From Mytilinidion resinicola (lineage: Eukaryota > Ascomycota > Dothideomycetes > Mytilinidiales > Mytilinidiaceae): a DNA stretch of 54,974 bases. Location of the stretch: positions 1,248,987 through 1,303,960 of the forward strand of contig NW_022985442.1 in NCBI RefSeq assembly GCF_010093595.1, given 5' to 3'. Position 1 is the stretch's first letter, and each line of letters opens with the position of its first letter. The notes beneath the pieces were generated by a model. That model had not been told where the DNA came from and did no database searches. It saw only the letters and a list, made by a program, of their open reading frames with translations. A program made the translations under genes and the position numbers. Shown here in pieces: positions 10,793 to 21,316 of the stretch.

Positions 10793-12760
10793 GCTGGTGG
10801 GATTTTCCGCAGTGAGTAGTTCGTGTTGACCAGATCTCGTGTCGTGAAGCTCCTTGCGGGGCCTACTGTCTTGGCATCTCGCTCTACCTTCGTATATGGT
10901 GGAGGTATATTTTTAGCGCATCACGTGGCTAGCCGCTAACAAAGTCAACACCAAGCGGCCCGCTTCATAAGCTCCAAAGCCCCACCCTGAACAACTCAAC
11001 GGACGCCCATCGGCTACAGCGGCACTGTCGGAGCGTTCCACGGAGGTCTCTCCCATGGAATACAAGCTCTACAACCGGCGGTGTAGAGTCCCTTCGGCGA
11101 CCGAATGCTCCTCCGACGTGAATCCCTAAGTCTAGCCTCAACCCCATCACAACGACAACAGTTGACCGGCTCATCCGCTTTCGCATGAAACGCTCCATCG
11201 CATCAAGGTCAGCAACGCAGATTTGACACATTGACGACTGACGCTGATAGAAGTCGAGGTTGCGGAGTTGGTGCCTCACGACTAGCTTTCCCACCCTCGT
11301 AGCTGTTAGTGGGCAATCGGACGCAAGGGTCATCATTAGCGTATTTTTTCACGCTCTAGTAGATCTCGGGAAATGCTATAACAGAGAGGCGGTCAGATGA
11401 TCTGCTGCTCTGATTCTGTGAATGACTTGTGTCATGTAGTGGGTACTCTGGACGTTGGGATGGATGGTCATGAGCTCTGAGCCCCACATTAGGCGATTGG
11501 CAGATGGATGTGTCAATCGGTCACCGACGACCATGTGATGAGTTTCCTTTTTCGGTGAGTATGCGCTATCGCTTGACGACCTTGCAAGTGTGGAGTCCGG
11601 CGTCTCGGTTGCGGAGTTAGAGCTATCTGGGATATAGTTTGCGACTATCTCGAAACGGTATGCCGAATTGCACATTTACTGACGAGTGAGACATTAGATT
11701 TCAAGCTAATCGGATAGGTCTAAATCACAAACGAAAAAATGAGATAGTGTTCTGCTTTTCCTACCCTAATCCTCGCTCTTCCGTGTGATACCTTCGTCTT
11801 GATGTGGAAATATTGAAGGCACAAACTAATGATGCAGGCAGTGAATGTATTGAACTTGCTCGAAGACGTAACGAACACTAAGTGATCTTGCCTGCTCCGC
11901 AATGCAATTTAAATGCATGGTGCTTTGTCGTTGCTTTGATGTTCACTCTTTAAACAAGAGTCCAGTGTACAGCTTCTATTAGTTAAAGTCGCGGCAAGAT
12001 AGAGTGTATATATTCCGCAGACATAGAACATTCAAGGGGCAAAAGTGCGAACCTTCTGAACACATCCGGGCAATCGTGGAGTACAGGTATGACAGCGAGT
12101 GACTAATATGTTATATTTTTCGAAACTGTCTCTTTGTGAAAAGGAAGCATCTTTGGCGTTGACTTGACTGCTGTCTATAGGCGGCATAAAGCACGGCGAA
12201 GCAATCCTCAGACCCCACGGAAGGGACACTTACCTTTAACCTAACATTCAGTTTGAGAGGCGAGACCATATGAAGTTGGAAATTTTGAGTATTCGCTCCA
12301 CGGAAAACTCGCTGTTTGGGCATGGACAGGAAGTCCGTGGGGCAGAAAGCAGTGAACGAGAATGGTATGATCGGAGATAAACCGACATGGCTAAGCATTG
12401 AGTGACAATGGCTGCTGTGGCGAGGCTTGAGCGGTATGGATGAATGCAGGGGAGGTTGGTAATCCCTAGATGGAAGCTAGCAACCTGGAGGGGTGGGAAC
12501 GTGGGAAGGCATGCAACGTGAAGGAACTACGCCTCTATTTGTAGCGCTGAAGAATGTCGCAGACCGGAGGGCAGTGCTTGACTTAAGGAGAAAAGCCGGA
12601 GCCGCCAGCTCCCGGGCGACAACAGCGACAATAGGGAGATGTCGGGTATAGCGCCACCAACAGAGTTCGGAGTATTCGCGTTCATTTGGTGAATGTTTGT
12701 TACGCGCGACGCCAAGTTTCCTGGGATGACGAACATGGAACGACTCCGCCACAATGCTCG
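10793..12760. other. Region without a defensible gene; a few weak ORFs
   Basis: Minus-strand open frames at 11675-11376 and 11336-10965 share a frame but are separated by stops and show no known motif. A better candidate is at 12398-12032 (-): a frame with protein-like composition (LSPIIPFSFTAFCPTDFLSM) reaches a consensus donor GGTAAGTGT near 12235, with a CTATAG acceptor about 60 nt on, and then continues as another open frame. Its 5' end is an ATG at or before 12398 and its 3' end is unclear. I do not recognise any of these products. The remainder shows only short frames. The promoter of the minus-strand kinase gene should lie at about 10800-11000. Confidence 0.3.
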
Positions 12761-15370
12761 TGAAAGGAGACGGCTGATGAAAAATTAAGGTTCTAGGGCA
12801 AAGCTAAGCGTCAACAACGGTGGCCCTCTAGAGTGGTAGCATAAACATTGTGGTTGAAACAACACGGCGAGGCGCCCACAGGGCTTGCTGTGGGGTGACT
12901 TGGGAAGAGGTCTTTCAGTGAAGCATGAAACCACGGTCCTGGAAACGCGGCCCTGAACCACGATATCTGGAACTCGACTTGGCAGTCCGTCAAGTATCCA
13001 CCTTGTAGAAGATGGCATGCTCACGCCGCAATTGGCGTAGCACCAGCGCTTTGGTGGGCGGCTGTCTAATTCAGGTCGATTCGTCCGTGCGGGTGCGGCG
13101 TCAAAGGTTGCGCAATGCTTGCGCGCACAGAGCCTCAAGCGGGCGACTCGCTCGCAGGGCTATTTGCGGGTGCCAGATGAAATCTGGAGATCAAGGGCAT
13201 GAGGACAAGCTACGGACGAGAGCGGGTGTAACTTGTTCAGGCGCCTGCGACGTCCTAAGCGGGTAGGCAAATGACCAACTGGGCGCGACGGCGAGCCCGA
13301 AATACTTGCAACGTGACCAGCGCCCCGGGCGCGATGTCTCTGATGGCAGCGATCCGGTGGTGTCTCATGAGCTTCTAGAAGGCCGATGTTGAGGTCTCCG
13401 GAAGGCCGACGTTGCGGCCCGAGAGGGTGGGTTGAGGCAGTGCAGACAACAGCGCTTGGTGAAGGGTGGTTGAAACTCGACTTCTTGACTCCGTAAACAG
13501 GCCACGCCACCTCAAAGAGTGGCTCTGAGTCTGCACAGAAGGGCTGCGGCATCTATTGGGCCTCGCGGCGAGCGCATGAATTGCGGTGCCGGGGTACGCC
13601 AGCCTCGCGATGATCAGGAAGCCTCGAGCTGAGTCGCGTGGCTCATCGTGGCCCACGGGGCGTGGTTGTTCATCTGGCGTTGAAACATTTGTTTGCTGAT
13701 CAGCAGCCAATGGCAGCGTGCCGAAGCCGACTGATGGAGGACGGCGAGCTCCCCCCCGACGGTGCCGGCTAGCCGATTCCGATGGTGTGGGCGGTGATTG
13801 GCGATGGAGTGGTGATGGCCGCGATGCTACTGGGCGTGGTGGTGAGTTCTGCCGGCTTGGCACGCCTCAGCCACAGCATGTGCCACAGGCGATCCGGATG
13901 TTCCTCGGCCTCGCAGCGTCGGCTTGCCCATTCCACACCACCACGCGCGTCCTCCGCGTCCTCCGAAGGCAAAATGTGCAGCAAACTTGGCAGCCCTCCC
14001 CATCGTCCTGCCCAAAGTCCGCTCGGCCAGCCACACCCTCTCGCGCAATGCCTGTCGCGGACAAGCATCTGGGCCTCGGTCGCTGAAGGGGAGGCTGGAC
14101 ATAGCGACGCAGGTGGCTGGGCCCAGTAGAATTCCTCATCGCCATCCACCACCACTCTCTAGCCCATCCGACCAGCCGGCGGGTCCCTTGACCAAGCAAT
14201 CGGCAGTCGTCACTGGCAGCTGGCGACGCCCGCAGGGTCTGCCAGGCATGGTGGTGGCAGGAGATGGCGGGAGCATTATATCAAGCAGCAGTCGTGGCCT
14301 GTTGTCATTCAACACCTTCTCCACCGCTGTCCGCCTCAAGATATCGCGACCAGCCAGCGTGCTGCAAATCTCGAGTCTCGCCAGCCACCGTCGCGGCACA
14401 TCGCTACTACATATTAGTCTGGATGACTCCGAGGTACAGAGTGTAACACCACCAGCAGCATCGCCCACGAACACGACACTACCGCAATCCGACACAAGAC
14501 CTCCTGGCATCGTCTGCACGACCTTGCAGTGCTGGCATGCCCTAAAACGAAACGGCTCGCCCTCGAAACGCAGACCCCTCGCAGCCAGCTTCTGTTGGCC
14601 CACGGCGCCTGCTCGAAATAGCCCCCTCCAAAGGCTCCCCCAAACACCCCTTCCACAGGCGACAGTTGGTCCTGGACGGCGGGCGACGTGAAACACGCCT
14701 CTGTCTGCACGAAATTCGCAGCCAACCCGAGACAGCCAGTCAACCGCTGGGCTCCAGTTTGGGCTGCCGCGCGAGAAAGCGATCCGTACCGCCCTAGGCC
14801 CGCTCATTGGCTCTCTAGCAAAGCACCCTCGCAGCGCTCCCCACCTTCATTCCTCGCACGCAAAGGTCGCCCTCACCGTACCCAAGGGGCACAGGATAAG
14901 TATCGCAGCTCCGCCGCTGGAGCCAGTCCTCTACCAGTGCAAGTCATTCGCGTCCTTCGCCCCATCCACCTCCTTTCTCCATCCTTGCGTGCGGAAGCCA
15001 GCCTCTCCGTATCCCTTTCCCACACAGCCAGGCACAGCCCGCGGCGTATTCAACCTCACCCCAAAAGTCCTTCGTCGCTCCACTAGGCCGTGCCTATCAC
15101 TCAGACCGCCTGCTAGGCTTTTTTCTACCGTCTTTCCGATCTATAATCTTTATATCTGAGCTTTCCGCCGGTCGGACTGTCGCCCTCTAATTTATCCCGA
15201 TCTCGCACGTTTCAGCGCTTTATCGACTCTCAGCGGACCCCAGCCTCCCAAGAACAGCCTCCCCGGACTTGCTTACTGTCATCCATCCTCAACCTTGTTG
15301 CTCCAAACCGCCTAGCTGGGCTTAATTTAACTAAGAAATACCTGGCCGCCACAAGAATCCTCAGGCGCTG
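12761..15370. other. GC-rich tract upstream of the cyclin gene
   Basis: This is about 2.6 kb of GC-rich DNA in which both strands carry long overlapping open frames (up to about 255 codons) simply because stops are rare. None has a recognisable domain, a persuasive start or spliced continuity, so I call no gene. The last kilobase, especially 14700-15370, becomes C/T-rich on the plus strand, as is common in fungal promoters and leaders. It probably belongs to a long regulatory or 5' UTR region for the cyclin gene. Confidence 0.4.
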
Positions 15371-15373
15371 CTT

Positions 15374-15456
15374 CCTATTGTCGATCCTGACTGCCTACCG
15401 ACAATAGAACGCACGGACCCTATTCATTCGCCCGAACAATAGCAACTTCCTATTGT
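15374..15456. promoter_or_regulatory. Two CTATTGT/ACAATAG dyads in the cyclin leader
   Basis: Four copies of one 7-8-base word lie within 83 bp: CCTATTGT at 15374, ACAATAG at 15401, ACAATAG at 15436 and CCTATTGT at 15449. They form two inverted pairs. The first is CTATTGTCG ... CGACAATAG (perfect over 9 bp). The second is ACAATAG-caacttc-CTATTGT. ACAAT cores are typical of HMG-box (Sox/MAT/Rox-like) binding sites; an RNA hairpin role in the leader is the alternative. Confidence 0.45.
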
Positions 15457-15528
15457 GAGCTTTTTGCATCGTCCGCATAAGAGCCCGCCTTCCGCTTCGT
15501 TCTTCGACCTCCACCTATCTACGACACC

Positions 15529-16650
15529 ATGGCCTACCCAGCCCCCACTGCGGACCAAAACAAGGCTGCTCTGGATTGCTTCATTCAACAGCATGTCTCT
15601 CCTGATATGATCTCGTACCTCGCCCAGAAGGCCACCCAGGTCATCCGGTGCGAGCAGGTTCCCCATCTCAACAAGAACCTTCCTCCGACCCCCCCGGCGA
15701 CTCCTCCCCAGCACTCGACCCAATTTCGGGAACCAGTCCTGCCATCGGTTGAAGCATTCATCACGTCACTCGTCGAGAGGTCACATGTCCAGGTCCCAAC
15801 CCTCATGACCTCGCTCGTGTACCTCAGCCGTCTCAAAGCTCGCCTTCCTCCTGTCGCCAAGGGCATGAAGTGCACTGTCCACCGCATCTTCCTTGCATCA
15901 CTCATCCTGGCTGCTAAGAACTTGAACGACTCTTCGCCCAAGAACAAGCACTGGGCTCGGTACAGTGCTGTCCGCGGCTTCGAGAACTTCGGCTTTTCCA
16001 TTACCGAAGTCAACCTTATGGAGAAGCAGCTCCTCTTCCTCCTCGACTGGGACCTGAGGATCAACCCAGAAGATCTCTACCTTCACCTTGAGCCCTTCCT
16101 GGCCCCCATCCGCGAGAAGCAATCACGCCTCGCTGAGAAGGCCCGCATTGCTCAGCGTGAGAAGGAAATGATTGCCCAACAGCAATACAACCTCTCTATG
16201 GAGAACATCAGCCGCTCACGTCTGGAACTTCCCACCTACGAGGCCGAGAGGTCATTCACGGTGTATGCTCACGACCAACAACAACGATTCCGACCTTACG
16301 CTACACCTTCCTCAACCCGCACTGGATCATCACGTGCTCCTTCCAGGACTCCATCACTATCTCCTCCCACTCGAAGCTCTTCTGCTCTCTCGACTGCTAG
16401 CTCCATGTCAAGTCTCTCGAGTGTCCATGATGAGCACGGGGAAGCACTTGTTCAACGTTACGATCATGACAGTGGTGCGATGCTCGTGCACATCCACCCA
16501 CCAGCTGCACTGAAAGTCAACCACCTCCTCCCTCTCGATCGCTACGACGAGAAGCCAGCGAAAAAGGCTAAGACTTCCACTGGAGGCTTCTTCACCCGCG
16601 TCTTCGGCGCGGCTGGCAACTCTCGCGGCCAAGCAACCACCGCCTACTAG
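15529..16650 (+). CDS. Pho85-type (PCL1/2-like) cyclin
   Basis: This is an intronless gene of 373 aa. A cyclin box occupies about residues 75-195: [20 protein letters not shown] opens it, [19 protein letters not shown] carries the conserved helix, and [21 protein letters not shown] closes it. This pattern is characteristic of fungal PCL-family cyclins, which activate the Pho85-type CDK in G1 control, polarity and nutrient response. The N-terminal PPTPPATPP stretch and the Ser/Pro-rich C-terminal third (about 255-300) are low complexity, with many S/TP sites that are likely phosphorylated. The ATG at 15529 sits in an ACCATGG context. A long C/T-rich leader with CTATTGT dyads precedes it. I am confident of the family but not of the orthologue. 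Confidence 0.9.
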   Translation: MAYPAPTADQNKAALDCFIQQHVSPDMISYLAQKATQVIRCEQVPHLNKNLPPTPPATPPQHSTQFREPVLPSVEAFITSLVERSHVQVPTLMTSLVYLSRLKARLPPVAKGMKCTVHRIFLASLILAAKNLNDSSPKNKHWARYSAVRGFENFGFSITEVNLMEKQLLFLLDWDLRINPEDLYLHLEPFLAPIREKQSRLAEKARIAQREKEMIAQQQYNLSMENISRSRLELPTYEAERSFTVYAHDQQQRFRPYATPSSTRTGSSRAPSRTPSLSPPTRSSSALSTASSMSSLSSVHDEHGEALVQRYDHDSGAMLVHIHPPAALKVNHLLPLDRYDEKPAKKAKTSTGGFFTRVFGAAGNSRGQATTAY

Positions 16651-19600
16651 ACCGCACTATCATTTCTTTCATTTGTCACTTCAACATACATGATAGACAC
16701 GAGTCTCCTTCGTCTATCACGAAAAGGCGGGATGGGACCACCAAGAGCGATCGATTCTTGAACCCACTGGATGGGTCAAAAGTGTCTCGACTCTTGAGAT
16801 TTCCTTTTTTACCATTTGCATAGCATTGCGACGGCGCAGGGATTTGAGCATAATTTTGCTGCATTTTGGTTTTCATTGCATGGATGTGTGGAATCGGGTA
16901 TTGGGATTCAGGCAGAGTTGAAAGATAGCTGGGCCGGCGTGCCGATGATGATGTTGGATACCTCTTGTCTAGATAGTGGACCGCGCCTACGGGACTGCGG
17001 GTAATGCAACTGCTGGGTCTTCGGACTCAAGCTTCAACAGCCATCACTTTTGTCTGCTGACCTGCTTTGTGACATGCTTTCGACCTTCAAGTTACAGATA
17101 CCCTTGTCGCAAGGCAGCTCTATGGTACACAACGAATCCGCAGCATCCGTCGTCAAATGCAGCCCAATAGCCTGCATATCACACGCGCTCTCCGTGCCCA
17201 CCTCACCGGTTCACAACAGCAACCACCTACAGACATGCGCATTACTCAGGCCCAGAATCAGCAATCAGCCATCCCACAGCATATTCACAGCCCGCCACCG
17301 TCGGTCGCACAGCTAATCGTTACTCAGCTAAATTCTGCCTCGTGCCCGACCTGCTCACCCACTTCTATCCTTACCCCGCAACGCCGCAACTTCAGCCTTC
17401 GTACACGGAAACTGTACTAATGGTAGGCATAATCATTAAAGATGGCGAAAATGGAGCCTGGTTCGTTGTGCTGAGGGTGGGATCAACACGCCTCCACCAA
17501 CACCGGTCTGTGGCTGAGCAGGGTGCGCGAAAGCGGGAAAATCACCAACCAACAAGCTGCATAGCAGAAGGGCGATTGGATACGGCCGACCGCAAGGCCG
17601 ACCGCCTGGGCTAAACTGAACTTGCAACGCTCGTTCTGGAGGGGGGCGTCCTTCTTCGTGCCCAACCCACTGCCAACCCATCAAGCAAACTCTACCGCCT
17701 GATCGTGAGCAGAGCCGATGCATAGCCTCAGTGCGGCGTGCGTTTGGCGGCCTTCCTATCACGACGCACTTGCCTAGTCGGTTGATAGGAGTGCGACGTG
17801 TTGTATGCGTGTGCGCAATGGCAGCGAAGCACATGCACATGCACATGCACAGCGAACGAACATTGCGTGGTAGGTTAGTGGTTGCTGAGGGCTGATACGA
17901 TAACGGTGGGCGACGCCCGGTTATGCAGGAGTGGCAGCTGCAGATCGGGCGTGTTGGATGTGTTTCGGAATGTGCTTGGCGGGGGTTGGGGAGTGGGCTC
18001 GGTTGGAGATGGTGAGGGGACTTGCACAGGTGGCGGGATTCTGGTGATGGGAGGGCTGATGACGGTGGAGGGGGGGTGGGTTGGTGGCTGGTAGGTGCGT
18101 AGGGTGAGGAATCTTTTTAGCTGATGGAATTGAGGCTTGTGATGATGGTTGGAATGTGCGCGAGGCTGGGGATGGAGAGCAGGCTGACGTTGGTGCGATT
18201 GGGCGCAGGGAGCTGCGTGAGGTACGTACCTAGTGCTGCTCTTTTTCAGGTGTTGTTCTGGAGTCATCATGCAAACTTGTCAGTAAGCCAGCAATAGTCA
18301 TCCCTTTCTCCTTTCTTTCTCACAGTCAGATTGCCACGTCCATATCTTCATCTCGGATCGATCCGAATAGCTACATACGTCCATAATGTGAAGCCGGGCA
18401 GCTGGCTTTACCAACGGCGCCACAAAAGAGTGTGAATTGAGAACCAATCTCGATTCCCAACTGCTAGCTACTTATACGCTCACCACCAGCCAGCGCCAAA
18501 CCCCCCCCAAGGCCTGACACATAAGGCCACGCGCTTCTCGTGGAGACCAACCCGACATCATCATACTCGTATCTCCATCGTGAAAGAGGAATATGCTCCT
18601 TCAATTTCCAGCACTCCGATTCTTGTCAGCCAACTTCATATTCCCTTGCAACTGAAGGGCCCGTGAGCCATGCCCGGGGGATATTACTCGGACATCGAAC
18701 AGTCACGTCATAGATAACTTTTGGATATGTGTAACCTTCGCAGAAGACCGTGCGTTCTAGGTCGATTGATTTGGGAGCTTCGGCAAGGTACTTATCGTGG
18801 GGTCGGAGAATTCACAGGATTGGGTTGGGGTGATCTTATGCCTACGTGGGGTATCTTCTGGGGCTGAAAGTTGTGCTGAGGAGTTGGCTTGTGAGTGAGT
18901 ATGGAGGTGGAGTTGGTGGAGGCGGTGCTCCCTCTTCTTGTTGACGTCTAGACCTCGAGCTTGCATTTACTTCGTCGCCGTTTGTTCCCCTTTGTTGGGC
19001 TTTGGCAGGTAAATTTGTTTTTATCTCGAAGCTTTACGATATTCTCATGGGTGTGATTATCTGACGGATAGCAGAATGCACTGTCAACAAAGGGAGTTTG
19101 TGCAACGAAGCGAATTTCGTTTTCATAGCATACATGTAAAATATGACAGAGTCTAGGCACTCTTCTCTAATCTACTGTATGTCCTTCGGCCATTCGTCAG
19201 TCCCCACCGAGCGCCTGGGGTTCATTGATGGTCTTTGCCGGAGCATCAGGACGAGCATCAGCTTCGTTCGGGGACAGTTGTCTTCTAGGTCGGTACAGCG
19301 TAGGTGACATCGAGAGGCAGTGTTACCCCTGACTGGATCGCGATCATGTTTGATCTTCTGAAAGCCATCACGAAGAACGTGGTATCATCGTGACCCGACT
19401 TCCCGTTGTAGTAAAAAGGGCCTATGTTTCGAACATATAGTAGGCAATGCTATAGAGTAACTCGGAGAAATAGGAGGAAATGTAGGTTCGTTGACAATAG
19501 AACATAGTCAAGGTGATTGAAAGCGGCGGTATTATGCACTCTCGTTCCAATGCTATTCCAAGAAGCAGTTCGTAGTACTGGGAGATGATTATCCTTTTGA

Positions 19601-19929
19601 TTTAGTTTCCGAAACATACCTTGCGAAACTAAGATACTGTATAATGCTGTCGGTTAGATCTGCGAAATCAGTGCAAACCCCATTCCGAGACCCATTGCAT
19701 AACCGATGCTAAGCACTGCGTTCCTTTATGTTGAGAGAAGAATGACAATCCCCCAACGTAGCTCAGAGATAAAAAAATAGTGAACCCCTGACCCCTGCCT
19801 TCTCACTAAACGTCCTCCAAATCGCTGCTTGAAAATTGCCTCACTACTTCTCACTCAACACCAAAAAGCCAAAAAGGTACATTCACACCTGGAACAGCTG
19901 GTGATGCTCACCATCATTTCGAGGACGTC
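16651..19929. other. 3.3 kb intergenic region, low-complexity patches
   Basis: I see no convincing gene. The plus strand at 17940-18080 is very G-rich. Its complement gives a Pro/His-rich 131-codon frame starting at 18270 that looks like composition, not function. A hexamer microsatellite lies at 17830-17851. Minus-strand frames at 18757-19160 have no recognisable content. The 3' UTR of the cyclin gene should occupy the first few hundred bases. Confidence 0.45.
17830..17851. repeat. CACATG hexanucleotide microsatellite
   Basis: The unit CACATG repeats about three and a half times in the cyclin downstream region. Confidence 0.8.
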
Positions 19930-19941
19930 AAAAAGCAAAAA
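19930..19941 (-). terminator. Pol III terminator of tRNA-Glu
   Basis: On the minus strand, just past the 3' end of the tRNA gene, there are two runs of five T separated by GC (TTTTTGCTTTTT). This is a standard RNA polymerase III stop signal. Confidence 0.8.
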
Positions 19942-19951
19942 GAGGAAATAT

Positions 19952-20044
19952 TCCGTCGCCGGGAATCGAACCCGGGCCTTGCCGGCACTTTCGTGAGAGA
20001 CTCTCGGTGAGAGCGGCAAATCCTAGCCCCTAGACCACAACGGA
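19952..20044 (-). tRNA. tRNA-Glu (anticodon CUC) with intron
   Basis: The acceptor stem TCCGTTG pairs with CGACGGA. The T arm reads CCGGG-TTCGATT-CCCGG. The D arm contains GTCTAGGGGCTAGGA. The anticodon stem TGCCG/CGGCA encloses loop CTCTCAC with anticodon CTC, read after removing an intron of about 22 nt (CCGAGAG...AAAGTG) placed one base 3' of the anticodon, the canonical nuclear position. The total is 93 nt. The intron contains GAGAGTCTCTC, which can fold on itself. It serves GAG codons. The gene stands alone in a large intergenic space. Confidence 0.95.
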
Positions 20045-20402
20045 TGTTGATTTGATGAGCCACCGGAATTATTGTGTATATATATCAATAGCTTTTTCTA
20101 ATGTGCAGAAATGCTTAGGTGGAAGAAATTAGAGCACGTGTTGAACATGAAGATATCCACTGCCCTCTACACCTCGCTTAAACCTTATAACGCCAAGACC
20201 TTCTGAATGTGGTCCCCCTGTAGATACAAAGAGCAGTGGCACAGTGGGGATTCGCTAGCTCCAAATCTGGACGCAGGCTCTGGAACACTCTCAGAAATAG
20301 AAAAGGCCTTGAGAGACACATCTTCAGAGTATTGACGTACTCTCGTACCTTCTGAGTAGATTTTTTAGGATACCTAAGTATATGACCTGGTATCACAGGC
20401 TA

Positions 20403-20954
20403 TCATCTGTCATAAATGCCGTTGATCACGTTGTCACATGTGCACGATTGAGAATCATGAGCTGTCCCGCTGAACGTATATGTACCCCCAAAATCAGACG
20501 CTGGAAGGTCACGGACTGTGAATCCCTCTGACTTGAGGCGTCTATCTTGCCATTCTACAAGATTGACGCCGTTGAAGATATCACCGCGCTCCTCGTACTC
20601 TCTAATGCATAGTCCTCCTACCAAGGTCGAGGACATGGGCAGTGCTGCATGTGGAGGCTGACCGGTGATGTGCCTGGCGGCTCCAATGAAGACTGCTTGG
20701 GCAAAGCTGGTGTCGCGAAGGAAGGCGACGACGACATCATCTTGCAAAAACCCCCAGGTTCTGCCTTGACAACGCATCCACTTGCCTAGGCACTTGTGGT
20801 ACACTATCGTCCCGTTCCTAGCCGGCCGCAATCGGCAGCGCGGGAGTCTGGTCGCTCGCAGGGAGCCCCAGGCCAACGCGCTGCTCGTGAGAGACGTTCT
20901 GCGTGAGCCAAGACCCCGCCGGCACCAAAACAACTCAACAACCAACTGCAGCAA
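20403..20954 (-). CDS. Hypothetical ORF, unrecognised
   Basis: An open frame of 183 codons on the minus strand begins near 20954. The C-terminal half (VVVAFLRDTSFAQAVFIGAA through GTYTFSGTAHDSQSCTC) has fairly natural protein composition, whereas the N-terminal part is Arg-rich and less convincing. No domain is recognised. It lies in the upstream region of the divergently oriented J-domain gene. It could be a small real gene, one exon of a larger gene continuing toward 20178, or chance. Confidence 0.25.
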   Translation of the reverse strand: MLQLVVELFWCRRGLGSRRTSLTSSALAWGSLRATRLPRCRLRPARNGTIVYHKCLGKWMRCQGRTWGFLQDDVVVAFLRDTSFAQAVFIGAARHITGQPPHAALPMSSTLVGGLCIREYEERGDIFNGVNLVEWQDRRLKSEGFTVRDLPASDFGGTYTFSGTAHDSQSCTCDNVINGIYDR

Positions 20955-21316
20955 CGCCTGCTGTCAGCTTCTCACCAGCGTCACCTCCCAAGCAGTGAAT
21001 TGCTTTTTGTCGCCCGTCTGCTCGCTGCTCGCTGCTCGCTCTGTCGCCGGGCTCCGGCCAAGATTCACTCGCTTGCCGCGCCCTTCTACGCTCCCAAAGT
21101 TCACTTAATGACCGAGACTTAAACCTTAGGCACTCACCACCTCACTCGCACATGGTTCACCTCATGTGAACCGCGCTCCACCACGAGCCACGAACAAGTC
21201 CAGCGCTTTGACACCCCACGCCGGCTTGAAGAGGGTGCCTGTCGCCTCACCGATTTTTGAGTTCTCGATTTTCGCACACCACCACATCAACACACACCCC
21301 ACACCCCGCGGCCAAT

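Noticed and set aside
14136..14807. 223-codon minus-strand open frame, with a 255-codon plus-strand frame over the same DNA
   Set aside because: Both arise from low stop frequency in GC-rich sequence; neither has a recognisable domain or spliced context.
17875..18270. 131-codon Pro/His-rich minus-strand ORF
   Set aside because: It reflects the G-rich plus strand; low complexity, no domain, no supporting context.
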